NCBI GenBank assembly: GCA_963665785.1
Contig: OY762456.1
Coordinates: forward strand, 2,604,001-2,668,000
Origin: UBA7455 sp026713185
GTDB lineage: Bacteria; Pseudomonadota; Gammaproteobacteria; Pseudomonadales; Azotimanducaceae
Length of the DNA: 64,000 nucleotides
Direction: 5' to 3'
Numbering within the stretch: position 1 is the stretch's first letter; every line of letters begins with the position of its first letter. A model generated the notes under the pieces. That model had not been told where the DNA came from. It did no database searches and saw nothing but the letters and a program-made list of their open reading frames with translations. This document shows positions 43,901-52,412 of this stretch, piece by piece. A program made the position numbers and the translations under genes.

Positions 43901-44967
43901 AAGAACCATCGGATGCACGGCTTGCGCTTTTGACGGGGATGCAAGCCGGCCTTGAAGGTCAATTGGATGTGACGCCTCCGGGCAATTGGGACTCCGTTTA
44001 TGCCAGGCTACAGGAAGACGACAGTGTGGCGGATCTCGCTCAAACGATCTCGCAACAATTTGGTGGCATTGAGGCAGCCAAACAGTTAATGACCACACTG
44101 CAAGACCAGAATGCTGACACAGAGGCCCGTAGGCGCGCCTTGAACGGTCTTGCCCGACAACAACATGAAGTGCTCATTGATGAACTTCCGGGCTTGCTGC
44201 GTAACCCAGACCTGCGCATCGAAGCGATCCGCGCCGTGGCTGCCTTCGATCGCCCGAAAGAATTGGGGGCCATGCTGTTGCGGGAATACGATAGTTTCAG
44301 TTCTCCCGAGAAACTGGAGGTCGTTCAGGTGTTGGCATCGCGCACTAACTATGGTCGCATATTGATGTACGCGCTGAGTGAAAAACGCATACCTAAACGG
44401 GACGTTCCAGCCTACGCTGCCCGGCAACTGCACCGGGTAGTAGGTAGCGGATTTCTCGAAGTCTGGGGCCCACTCGACCAACTCTCCGCTGAGAAAGTTG
44501 CTGCTATCGCGAAATATAAAGCGCTCCTGAACGATGAGGCCCTCTCCTCAGCCGACGCGCGTAAAGGACGAGAGATGTACGATAATCTCTGTGGGGTCTG
44601 CCACAAGATGTACGGTGACGGAGGCATCCTGGGTCCAGACATCACCGGCTCGAACCGCACCAATATCGACTACCTGCTCAGTAATATTCTGGACCCCAGC
44701 GCCGAAATACAGGACGACTATAAGATGGTGATGGTGACAACCCGTGACGGCAGGACTTATGCAGGCAATATCGCCTCTGAGAACGAACGCACTCTAACGC
44801 TCCGAGTTGTGGGACAGGATTCGGTACTGATCAATAAATCGAATATCCAATCTCGAGAGAGCTCTGAGCTGTCCATGATGCCAGAAGGCATTTTCGCGAA
44901 TCTGACAGATGAGGAGGTTCTCAATCTGGTTGCTTACTTAATGACGACAAGACAGGTAGACCTTTGA
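40933..44967 (+). CDS. DUF6807 + PVC-type propeller + HEAT + cytochrome c fusion lipoprotein
   Basis: This 1344-residue lipoprotein has a signal ending LAYSGC (C about 37). In order: a DUF6807/PmoA-like domain (about 50-350; YSPGHHKHQTGLYWGF), a PVC-type membrane-bound dehydrogenase propeller (about 370-760; GRMWVAENRDYETRGTG, SLHWGPDGWLYGLEG), HEAT repeats (about 780-1180), and a cytochrome c domain with the heme site CGVCH (C1220, C1223, H1224) ending near 1344. The last part matches the Planctomycete heme-binding C-terminal module. GTG 40933 was chosen for the AAGGA 8 bases upstream. I infer redox removal or oxidation of a sugar in the periplasm. It sits between a sulfatase and a TonB receptor. 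Confidence 0.85.
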   Translation: MLPKKNKFFKIIAASIQRSRFPGRQAATLLAIMLAYSGCGLADSGHSESTGPTQLRIEQDDEAGTIAIYRADGTEPIVTQNARPDFRPYLHPINAPDGNGELTEYSPGHHKHQTGLYWGFTRVNGQSVPKDTLKKWNKEWYQKGGSKGGDKPAELVKAIGRDFFHHPEGDYWRRDSATVVQAMGEEVKWQTVYEMLDEAGVNIMTETQSWTMRADGDKYILDLEWTGAAQTDITIGEYDYGGMFLRMPWRKGIRGEAVNAARQRNQQAEGKRAMWVDVGMEIEGRDDLGHIAIFDHPANEGFPQTWRVDRQLGVGPARSRMGDWHIKKGSSEIIRHRLVVYTGDFNDVELTNLWQDYAGGDTKVLWKIAQEEGRTEKFLTPKEAVNAMTVIDGFEVNAWASEPMITQPMAFAWDDRGRMWVAENRDYETRGTGFSNSGDSRILILEDTDHDGAADDVKVFLEGIPFPSALAVGFDGLFLGAPPNLLFIPDKDGDDVGDIDDVEILLTGWGIRDRHETINSLHWGPDGWLYGLEGFATPSKIKKPNGDARLYGHKDPFPAYLDGDLRRGSKESYWNNPDWQDQEGVDINGGVWRYHPTKDRFEVVAHGFSNPWGIDYDAKGQLFISACVIPHAFHVIPGGIYHRQGGQHFNPYVYGDIRTIVDHRHRSAHGGARVYLSDAFPKEHHGRLFMANIHEHAVLSDVLEPKGSGFVAKHGDDFLLANNAQWVGFSMEVGPEGAVYVLDWHDADICGSEVLHKDTGRIFRITPKTSLAQNWDGRYDDLKTMTDAQLVELQLSKSAWHARRARVILQARAAKGELEDSVHGRLHEIFRSNSNPDVRLRAMWTTHITGGFAAEDLMNALEDKDHHIRAWAIQLLNEDNSPPTRAVDTFARMAREDDSPVVRLYLAAALQRINHDDRWQIAQALVKKGEDTDDHNIPKMIWFAIEPLVAGNPGRALELAKSSQIPMLTEYIARRAVDANELEILLTAVEEPSDARLALLTGMQAGLEGQLDVTPPGNWDSVYARLQEDDSVADLAQTISQQFGGIEAAKQLMTTLQDQNADTEARRRALNGLARQQHEVLIDELPGLLRNPDLRIEAIRAVAAFDRPKELGAMLLREYDSFSSPEKLEVVQVLASRTNYGRILMYALSEKRIPKRDVPAYAARQLHRVVGSGFLEVWGPLDQLSAEKVAAIAKYKALLNDEALSSADARKGREMYDNLCGVCHKMYGDGGILGPDITGSNRTNIDYLLSNILDPSAEIQDDYKMVMVTTRDGRTYAGNIASENERTLTLRVVGQDSVLINKSNIQSRESSELSMMPEGIFANLTDEEVLNLVAYLMTTRQVDL

Positions 44968-45067
44968 AAGAAGTATCGCGGCCAATCCGCTTCCACATGC
45001 TCTTTCTTGATGGCGGCCATTCGCAAAGTGGGGATGAGAGCCGCCATGGCCTCCGCCCTGGATACAC

Positions 45068-46960
45068 ATGAAACGACTTTCCGTCATCCTGACAGCCCTG
45101 GTGTGCACGCTTGTTTGGCATCCGGGCCTTTCAGCCGCGGATGAATCTGTGCTGGAAACGGTCGTCGTAACGGCATCTCGACTGCACCGGTCGGCCGCCG
45201 AATTGACTCAGTCAGCGACAACGATTGAGCGCACTACAATAGACGCACGCCAATTTGCCAATGTCACAGAGCTGGTACGACAGATTGCTGGAATCAATGT
45301 TATTCAACAGGGTGGCCGTGGGGGAGTCACCAGCGTTGTATTACGCGGGGGTGAACCCAATTTCACCGTGGTCCTCATTGACGGTATCAAGGTAAACGAC
45401 TCCACCAATACACGCGGTGGATCGTATGATTTCTCCTATCTCGACCTTGCCAGCGTTGACCGTGTTGAAATTATCAGAGGGCCGATGTCCGCCGTTCACG
45501 GATCGGACGCGCTTGCCGGTGTCATCAACATTGTCACCCGATCGCCAGATGACGGTGCGCAGGTTCGTGCGGAAGTTGGCGGTCACGGGCTGAGATCCGG
45601 ACGCGTGGCACTTGGCAGAAACGTGGGCAAGGTGACTGGCACGATCGCAGTACGCACCTTAACCGAAGACGGCGACATAGACGGTGCCGGGTACGATGAC
45701 CGGGGGCTGGATGGTTCACTCAGCATGAAGGTGGGAACGTCAGGCGAGACCGGTCTGCAGCTGCGATACCAGGATGCGAATAGTACGAGCTTTCCGGAAG
45801 ACAGCGGTGGGCCCCACTTCGCCGTCCTTCGCGATGTGGATCAGCGCGCCATAAAGGAGTCGCACGCACGTCTGTATCTGAACCAAACAATCGGATCCGC
45901 CTGGAAATCAAGGCTTGCGGTCAGTCGCTACGAGCGTCGTGAAGACGCGAGTTCGCCAGGCATCGCGCCCGGCGTCTTTGACGGTGTACCGCCGAATTCG
46001 GCTGATACCGTTTTTTCCCGTGACCAGTTCTCCTTTGTTCTCTCGCGTAATCTCGGCGGTTCGGCTGCAGTTGTCGTAGGCGGCGAATGGCAGAACGAAG
46101 ATGGCAGGAGTACCGGCATCCTTGATTTTGGCTTCCCATTACCCACGGATTTTAGATTGAAACGAGAAACGCTTAGCGCATTTACCGAAGTCGAGTACAG
46201 ATTCAATGCTGTACAACTGCTGGCAAGCCTGCGCTGGGACGATCCTGATGATACGTTCGATGAGACCAGCGCTCAGTTCGGCGCTGTCTACACACTACCG
46301 GGAAACGGCGGCGCACTGCGGCTGAATTGGAGCGAAGCGTTCAAAGCACCCAGCTTCTTCGCGTTGGGCCATCCACTTGTCGGCAATGCCGATCTCGTAT
46401 CGGAAACCGCAACGAGTTTTGATGTCGGCTACCGACGCTCGATCGGCGCCTCGAAACTGATTGAACTCAGCGTTTATCGCAATGAGTTTGAGAACCTCAT
46501 CGATTTCGATCCCATGTTGTTTACAAACGTAAATCGCTCGAAGGTTGTCACTGAAGGTGTGGAGTTAGTTCTGCAATGGCCAATGACCTCATCGGTCAAT
46601 CTTGATCTTCACGTAACCTATGCAGACAGTGACATAAGGGGTTCCGATGCCACGCTGCGGTCGCGACCGAAGTGGCGTGGTGGTGTTAGTGTTGATTGGC
46701 GAATCGACGACCAATGGCTTTTTGCGGTCAATTTTTTGGCGCTGGATAATTTTAGGGAAGTATCGATACCAACGGGTGGTATTTACCTCGATGGTTACCA
46801 GCGGCTGGACGTTGCTCTGTCGTACGATATCAATGATCGTTTTCGGGTTGGTTTCGCAATCGATAACGCGCTCGACGAGAATTACTTTGAGGCAGTCGGT
46901 TTCCCTGCAGCGGGAATGCATGGGCGCGTCAATGTGACTTATCAGTTCCAGCTGTTATAA
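45068..46960 (+). CDS. TonB-dependent receptor, BtuB-like
   Basis: This 630-residue outer-membrane receptor has a signal peptide (1-24), a TonB box ETVVVTASR (30-38), a plug with VVLRGGEPNFTVVLIDGIKVN and GPMSAVHGSDALAGVINIVT, and a 22-strand-type barrel. Its size and plug fit the BtuB/CirA class, which takes up cobalamin, siderophores or small glycans. It lies 100 bases after the large heme lipoprotein and may import the product handled by it and the sulfatase. Confidence 0.9.
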   Translation: MKRLSVILTALVCTLVWHPGLSAADESVLETVVVTASRLHRSAAELTQSATTIERTTIDARQFANVTELVRQIAGINVIQQGGRGGVTSVVLRGGEPNFTVVLIDGIKVNDSTNTRGGSYDFSYLDLASVDRVEIIRGPMSAVHGSDALAGVINIVTRSPDDGAQVRAEVGGHGLRSGRVALGRNVGKVTGTIAVRTLTEDGDIDGAGYDDRGLDGSLSMKVGTSGETGLQLRYQDANSTSFPEDSGGPHFAVLRDVDQRAIKESHARLYLNQTIGSAWKSRLAVSRYERREDASSPGIAPGVFDGVPPNSADTVFSRDQFSFVLSRNLGGSAAVVVGGEWQNEDGRSTGILDFGFPLPTDFRLKRETLSAFTEVEYRFNAVQLLASLRWDDPDDTFDETSAQFGAVYTLPGNGGALRLNWSEAFKAPSFFALGHPLVGNADLVSETATSFDVGYRRSIGASKLIELSVYRNEFENLIDFDPMLFTNVNRSKVVTEGVELVLQWPMTSSVNLDLHVTYADSDIRGSDATLRSRPKWRGGVSVDWRIDDQWLFAVNFLALDNFREVSIPTGGIYLDGYQRLDVALSYDINDRFRVGFAIDNALDENYFEAVGFPAAGMHGRVNVTYQFQLL

Positions 46961-46994
46961 AAATCAGAGGATAGTAAATATAAACAGGAATCTG

Positions 46995-47076
46995 GTTTCC
47001 GTACCTCGTCTGAATTAAGTAAACTGTCTCCGGATAACGTTCCAGGTTAACGGAATCAAGTAAACTGTCCCCGGAA
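46995..47076. repeat. Imperfect tandem repeat AAGTAAACTGTCYCCGGA
   Basis: AATTAAGTAAACTGTCTCCGG (from 47014) and AATCAAGTAAACTGTCCCCGG (from 47055) occur about 41 bases apart, just upstream of an oxidoreductase gene. The second copy ends next to that gene's ribosome binding site. It is distinct from the GGGGTCGG repeat. Confidence 0.6.
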
Positions 47077-47089
47077 AAGGAGAGGCAAG

Positions 47090-48067
47090 ATTATCAGATT
47101 TGGAACATTGGGCGCCGCCAGGATTACCCCCAATGCATTGATTGCACCGTGCCAGGACGAACCACGCGCGGGCGTCCATGTTGTCGCTGCACGGGACAGG
47201 AGCAGAGCAGAAGCCTTTGCAAAAGAGCATGACATCCCGATTGTGGTCGACAGTTACCAGGAGGTTATCTCGCATCCGGAAGTTGATGCGGTTTACAACC
47301 CTTTGCACATAGGCGCCCATCATGAGTGGTCCATCAAGGCTCTGCAAGCAGGCAAACATGTCCTTTGCGAGAAATCATTTGCCTGCAATGCAAGAGAGGC
47401 ATCGGAAATGGCAGCCGTTGGCAAGCAGACTGGAAAAGTGCTTATGGATGCTTTCCACTACCGTTATCACCCCTGCTTTATTCGAGCCAAGGACATTGTT
47501 GATTCCGGTGTTTTGGGGAAGATCCTGGAAATTGATGCGGAATTTTACATACCCGGGATCAGCCCCCATGACATTCGTTCCAATTATGAAACCGCGGGGG
47601 GTGTAACCATGGATATTGGCTGCTACCCGATCTCCTGGGTACGTCACATTACCGGAGAAGAGCCAATAGTCGTCAACGCTACCGCAGAAGAAGGAGCCCC
47701 CGGGGTCGACGTGATGCTGGAGGCTGACTTCACTTTTCCCAGTGGCATATTGGCTCATATCTCGGGAGATATGCGAAGCAGAGGTAGCTTCGGTTCAAAC
47801 CTGTCTGTCAAGGGTACAGAAGGAACAATGCTGGTCAAAAATCCGCTGGTACCGCAAACAGGTCATCGGATTGATGTCACGATAGACGGCGACACCACCT
47901 CTGAGACTCTGGACCTGAGACCCTCCTACAGCTATCAATTGGATGCTTTTCTGGACGCGATCGAAAACGGCAGTCCACTCTTTACCGATGCAGAAGATGC
48001 CGTCAATCAGATGATGGCGATTGATTCTTGCTATACCGCGGCGGGATTGCCTCTGCGGGGTCTATAA
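47090..48067 (+). CDS. Gfo/Idh/MocA-family oxidoreductase with ATT start
   Basis: This 325-residue NAD(P)-dependent sugar or cyclitol dehydrogenase-like protein has the dinucleotide start IRFGTLGAARITP, then HVLCEKSFACN (the usual EKP is EKS) and FHYRYHP. Similarity begins exactly at ATT 47090, and AAGGAGAG lies 6 bases before it. No ATG or GTG fits; the first TTG (47108) would remove part of the Rossmann strand. So the gene either uses a rare ATT start or has lost its start codon. An imperfect repeat ends at the ribosome binding site. The gene is first in a plus-strand catabolic run. Confidence 0.78.
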   Translation: MIRFGTLGAARITPNALIAPCQDEPRAGVHVVAARDRSRAEAFAKEHDIPIVVDSYQEVISHPEVDAVYNPLHIGAHHEWSIKALQAGKHVLCEKSFACNAREASEMAAVGKQTGKVLMDAFHYRYHPCFIRAKDIVDSGVLGKILEIDAEFYIPGISPHDIRSNYETAGGVTMDIGCYPISWVRHITGEEPIVVNATAEEGAPGVDVMLEADFTFPSGILAHISGDMRSRGSFGSNLSVKGTEGTMLVKNPLVPQTGHRIDVTIDGDTTSETLDLRPSYSYQLDAFLDAIENGSPLFTDAEDAVNQMMAIDSCYTAAGLPLRGL

Positions 48068-48219
48068 AGAAACGCTTCTGAAAAGTCGCGGCGCCGTGAC
48101 TATGCGAATGTCGCAACTAAAACGCTCGGAAGTCGACTTTAAAACAGGTACCAATTAGTCTTTTGATTGAGTCTGGTCTATGATTCCAGGTTACCAAATA
48201 AAATCAGAGTATAAATCAA

Positions 48220-49872
48220 ATGTCTCATGACATAGTCATAAGAGGGGGAAATGTCGTCGATGGCACTGGCGCTGAACCATTCCAGGCAGATATTGCCATA
48301 AACGGTGATCAGATTACCGAAATCGGTAAAGTCGACGGCAATGGTAAAGAAGAAATCCAGGCCGATGGATTAAATGTATCGCCAGGATTCATAGACCTGC
48401 ACACCCACCTGGATGCACAGATTGGCTGGGACCCCCATGTAACATCGGTTTCCTGGCATGGAGTGACTACAGCATTACTCGGTAACTGTGGCGTCACATT
48501 TGCCCCCTGCAAGGCATCGGACCGTGAATTTCTCGCCGGTATGATGGAGACGGTTGAAGATATCCCAAAGAAGGCAATCCTGCATGGGCTACCCTGGAAC
48601 TGGGAGTCTTACGGCGGTTACCTGGATGCTCTGGAAGTACTGGGACCTTCCATAAATGTCGCAGGTCTCGTTGGCCACTGTTCAACACGTTTTTACGTTA
48701 TGGGTGAACGTGCGGTAGAAGAGCCGGCTACAGAAGACGAAATCAGGCAAATTGCCGAACTGGCCGGACAGTCTGTAAAAGAAGGCGCTATCGGCTTCTC
48801 GACCAACCGACTGCCAGGACATCGATTGCCCGATGGTCGGTCGATTCCCGGTACATTCGCGGAACGCAGGGAATTGCGTGCGATTGCCAAAGAGGTCGGT
48901 AAGTTCGGTGGAATCATGCAGACCGTTTCCAGCTTCGATGAATTTGACGAAGAACTGGATTTGATCGCCGATGAAGCCCGTTTGACCAATGGCGCACTGT
49001 TCAGCACAGCCGCGGAAATCAGTGTTGAACGCATGGACAAGAGGGTCATGGCCATGCGCGAGGAAGGTCTCAACGTCACCTCCATTACGGTACCGAGAAG
49101 CGGCGGCGGCGTCGGCGGTCTCTCCAACAACAGTTTCTTTCGCACACCTTCCTGGAATGAATTACGAAAACACCAACTTGCAGACCGGCTGAAGCTCATT
49201 CGCGATGTCGAGTTCCGGCAAAAACTCGTTAATGAAGTAAAGGCTCTGGGTGAAGCTGGTATCGCAGCCACTCAAAACTGGTTCTGGATGGGCGATGATG
49301 CCCGCCCACGTTATACCCACAGCTTAAATCAGAACCTTCCCACCATGGCTAAAGCCGCTGGTGAACATCCCGTGGAAACCTGGCTGCGGCTGTCCGACGA
49401 AAGCGACGGCAAAACCTTGTTCCACTTGCGTGGGTTCAATGTGAATCTCGATTCGGTGGAACAACTGATCACAAAAGAGTGGGCCATGCCCGGACTCGGT
49501 GACGCCGGTGCACACGTCAGCCAGATGATTGATTCCGGATGGACTACATTCATCCTGTCTCACTGGCATCGCGACAGCGGAGTTTACTCTCTGCAGGAAG
49601 CGGTTCGTCGCATCAGCAACGTTCCTGCCGGTGTTCTCGGTCTGCATGACCGTGGAACACTGGAAGTGGGCAAACGTGCTGACCTGAATGTCTTCGACAT
49701 AGACTCTCTGGAAGAACGTATGCCTCAAATCGTACATGACTTTCCGTTTGGCGCTCCCCGCTTTATCCAGCGGGCTGTCGGTTACAAGACAACCATCTGC
49801 AACGGTCAGGTTGTCCTTCGGGACGACGAACTTACAGGGGACTGCGGTGGTCGGATTCTGCGCAGCAATTGA
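48220..49872 (+). CDS. D-aminoacylase-type amidohydrolase
   Basis: This 550-residue zinc hydrolase of the N-acyl-D-amino-acid deacylase group begins DIVIRGGNVVDGTG. Metal ligands HTHLD (H61, H63), C92 in LLGNCGVT, and C-terminal GDAGAHV follow the family layout. The C-terminus PFGAPRFIQRAVGYK is typical. It hydrolyses an amide or cyclic amide; D-amino acid derivatives are likely but not certain. It is exported or cytosolic: no signal peptide is seen. Confidence 0.87.
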   Translation: MSHDIVIRGGNVVDGTGAEPFQADIAINGDQITEIGKVDGNGKEEIQADGLNVSPGFIDLHTHLDAQIGWDPHVTSVSWHGVTTALLGNCGVTFAPCKASDREFLAGMMETVEDIPKKAILHGLPWNWESYGGYLDALEVLGPSINVAGLVGHCSTRFYVMGERAVEEPATEDEIRQIAELAGQSVKEGAIGFSTNRLPGHRLPDGRSIPGTFAERRELRAIAKEVGKFGGIMQTVSSFDEFDEELDLIADEARLTNGALFSTAAEISVERMDKRVMAMREEGLNVTSITVPRSGGGVGGLSNNSFFRTPSWNELRKHQLADRLKLIRDVEFRQKLVNEVKALGEAGIAATQNWFWMGDDARPRYTHSLNQNLPTMAKAAGEHPVETWLRLSDESDGKTLFHLRGFNVNLDSVEQLITKEWAMPGLGDAGAHVSQMIDSGWTTFILSHWHRDSGVYSLQEAVRRISNVPAGVLGLHDRGTLEVGKRADLNVFDIDSLEERMPQIVHDFPFGAPRFIQRAVGYKTTICNGQVVLRDDELTGDCGGRILRSN

Positions 49873-49944
49873 ATTTCAACTGCTTTACAAATAAAACAGC
49901 CAGATCACATCAATTATCAAATTAAGAACAATGAGTAATAAAAA

Positions 49945-51165
49945 ATGAGTGAAAGCCAAACATCGTCACTGGATACATTTCGCCTGGAAACCCGCGCCTG
50001 GCTGGAGGAAAACTGTCCTCAGTCCATGCGAACTCCAATGCCGGTCAGTGAAACGCCCAACCCTGGTCGAAGGGCGACATTCAGGAATCCGGATACGAAA
50101 GTCTGGTTGGATCGAATGGCGGAAAAGGGATGGACGGTACCCCAGTGGCCAAAAGAATACGGTGGTGGCGGGCTGTCCATAGAAGAAGCCCGGGTTCTGC
50201 GTGAAGAAATGGCCAGAATCAACGCCAGAACGCCATTGTATGGTGGCATGGGCACCAGCATGATTGGCCCCGCTGTGCTGGAATTTGGTACCGAAGAGCA
50301 GAAAAAAGAACATCTGACAAAGATATGCCAGGGCAAGATATGGTGGTGTCAGGGTTATAGTGAGCCTAATTCCGGGTCAGATCTTGCCAGTCTGCAGACC
50401 AGAGCGGTTCTGGACGGCGACGAATATACCATCAACGGTTCCAAAGTCTGGACATCAAGCGCCGACCGCGCTGACTGGATTTACTGTCTCGTACGAACCA
50501 ACTTTGATGTACCCAAGCATGATGGAATCACCTTTATCCTGTTCGATATGGACCAGCCCGGTGTTACCGTCAAACCAATCAAGTTGATCAGTGGATATTC
50601 GCCATTCTGTGAGACATTTTTTGACGATGCTAAAGCCCTTCGTAAAAACGTTATTGGTGAAGTCAACAAGGGTTGGACTGTGGCAAAACGCCTGCTGCAG
50701 TACGAACGGACAACCATTGGCGGTGGTATGGGTGGTGTACCGGCATCAGGCAGTACCGGACCAAAAAAGACTTTGGGACACACGGCGCTGGACAGGATTG
50801 GAGCGGTCGATGGCAAAGTTTCAGACCTGGAACTCCGGGACAACATTACACAGCACATCATGAACGATCGCAGTTTTGCACTCACTGTACACCGTAATAG
50901 TGAAGAGTCCCGGACTACAAGGGCCCCTACTTTTGCCTCTTCTATGTTCAAGCTGTACGGCACGGAACAGAATAAAAACCGTTCTGAATTGATGCTGAAA
51001 ATTTTCGGTACCGATATGCTGGGCTGGGAAGGAGAAGAATTCTCCCGGGGAGACCTGAATCAGACACGGGATTGGCTGCGAACAAAGGCCAACTCCATTG
51101 AGGGTGGTACTACGGAGGTTCAGTACAATATTATTGCCAAGCGTGTTCTGGGGCTGCCTGATTAA
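49945..51165 (+). CDS. Acyl-CoA dehydrogenase
   Basis: This 406-residue flavoenzyme makes an alpha-beta double bond in an acyl-CoA. It shows WQGYSEPNSGSDLASLQT-like sequence (WCQGYSEPNSGSDL), YTINGSKVWTSSAD and the C-terminal GGTTEVQYNIIAKRVLGLP. It follows the amidohydrolase by 72 bases on the same strand. It belongs to the FadE-like group used for fatty or steroid-type acyl chains. The natural acyl group is unknown. Confidence 0.9.
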   Translation: MSESQTSSLDTFRLETRAWLEENCPQSMRTPMPVSETPNPGRRATFRNPDTKVWLDRMAEKGWTVPQWPKEYGGGGLSIEEARVLREEMARINARTPLYGGMGTSMIGPAVLEFGTEEQKKEHLTKICQGKIWWCQGYSEPNSGSDLASLQTRAVLDGDEYTINGSKVWTSSADRADWIYCLVRTNFDVPKHDGITFILFDMDQPGVTVKPIKLISGYSPFCETFFDDAKALRKNVIGEVNKGWTVAKRLLQYERTTIGGGMGGVPASGSTGPKKTLGHTALDRIGAVDGKVSDLELRDNITQHIMNDRSFALTVHRNSEESRTTRAPTFASSMFKLYGTEQNKNRSELMLKIFGTDMLGWEGEEFSRGDLNQTRDWLRTKANSIEGGTTEVQYNIIAKRVLGLPD

Positions 51166-51225
51166 ATTAGTTAGCTCTTTTCCCAGCATGGTCCTTCAGA
51201 GGGTATTTAGGAGAGTCTTGCCTAA

Positions 51226-52410
51226 ATGAAATATCGTCGATTTGGCCGTACAGAAATGATGCTCTCGCAGTTTTCTCTCGGCTGCATGCAGATTACCCGA
51301 TGCTCCTTATCGCAGGCTCTTGATACCATGGAACGAGCTGTGACTCTCGGCGTCAATCACCTCGAAACAGCCCGGGGCTATGGCAACTCGGAAGAACGGG
51401 TGGGTAAGGCGCTCAAACGTATACTCAAAAAGACACCTCGAGACGAACTGTATATCACCACCAAAATTGGCCCCTCGTCCAATGTGGATGAATTCAAACG
51501 GAACTTTGACCTGTCCATGAAGCACCTGGGCATCGACTATCTGGACAATCTCGATTTTCATGGTCCTGGCAGCTACGAGACCATCGCTCCGGCAATGAGT
51601 GATCGGGGATGTCTGGGTTATGTCAGAAAACTGATGTCCGAGGGAGTGGTTCGACACTTCGGCTTTTCGACTCATGGATATCCCAAAGGGGTCATGGATC
51701 TGGTCAATACCAACGAATTCGAGTCCATTAATCTCCATTACTACTATTTCTATCAGGGACTCCGGCATGTCGTGGAGCGAGCTGCAGAGTTGGATATGGG
51801 CGTGTTTATCATCAGCCCCAACAACCAGGGTGGCAAGTTGCAGAAACCAACCAATGAACTCAAGAAAGCCTGTTTGCCACTCAAACCCATGACCTTTAAC
51901 CACATGTGGCTGTTGAACCAGCCGGAAGTCCATACCTTGTCTTTCGGCGCCGGTGGTCCGGCCCAGATCGATGACAACCTGATTGCACAGGACTATGACG
52001 GCACAGGTCAGGAGCGCAGGCTCTTTGACCGTGTATCAACTCAGGTGGAAACGCATTTCAGAAACAGCCTTGGTGAAGATTTCTGCACTGTGTGCAATCA
52101 ATGTCTGCCCTGCCCGGAAAATATCAACATTCCCGGACTGCTTAACTGGCGTCAGATGAACAAGGCGTTCTCCATGACCGAGTATGCGCAGGGGCGGTAT
52201 GCCAGAGTCGGTGGAGGTGGCGCCTGGATCCTCGGCGAAAAGGGAGACCGGTGTACCAAGTGCGGTGATTGTCTGCCGCGATGTCCGGAAAAACTGGATA
52301 TCCCGGAATTGCTCTGGCAAACCCACAAGGAATTGGAAACCGGTGTTATTACCGGACCCGCCTGGGACCATGAAGGCGATCTGCTGAAGAAAGATCTACG
52401 TAGTGAGTAG
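51226..52410 (+). CDS. Aldo/keto reductase with C-terminal 4Fe-4S ferredoxin domain
   Basis: This 394-residue protein has an aldo/keto reductase barrel at 1-280 (LETARGYGNSEERVGKAL, ITTKIG, FHGPGSYE) and a ferredoxin-like tail. The tail has cysteines C287, C290, C293, C296 and C343, C346, C349, C353, enough for two 4Fe-4S clusters. The usual catalytic Asp of the AKR tetrad is Glu here (LETARGY). It belongs to COG1453-type enzymes, which probably take electrons from the clusters. It ends 2 bases before the convergent CoxE-like gene. Confidence 0.88.
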   Translation: MKYRRFGRTEMMLSQFSLGCMQITRCSLSQALDTMERAVTLGVNHLETARGYGNSEERVGKALKRILKKTPRDELYITTKIGPSSNVDEFKRNFDLSMKHLGIDYLDNLDFHGPGSYETIAPAMSDRGCLGYVRKLMSEGVVRHFGFSTHGYPKGVMDLVNTNEFESINLHYYYFYQGLRHVVERAAELDMGVFIISPNNQGGKLQKPTNELKKACLPLKPMTFNHMWLLNQPEVHTLSFGAGGPAQIDDNLIAQDYDGTGQERRLFDRVSTQVETHFRNSLGEDFCTVCNQCLPCPENINIPGLLNWRQMNKAFSMTEYAQGRYARVGGGGAWILGEKGDRCTKCGDCLPRCPEKLDIPELLWQTHKELETGVITGPAWDHEGDLLKKDLRSE

Positions 52411-52412
52411 GA

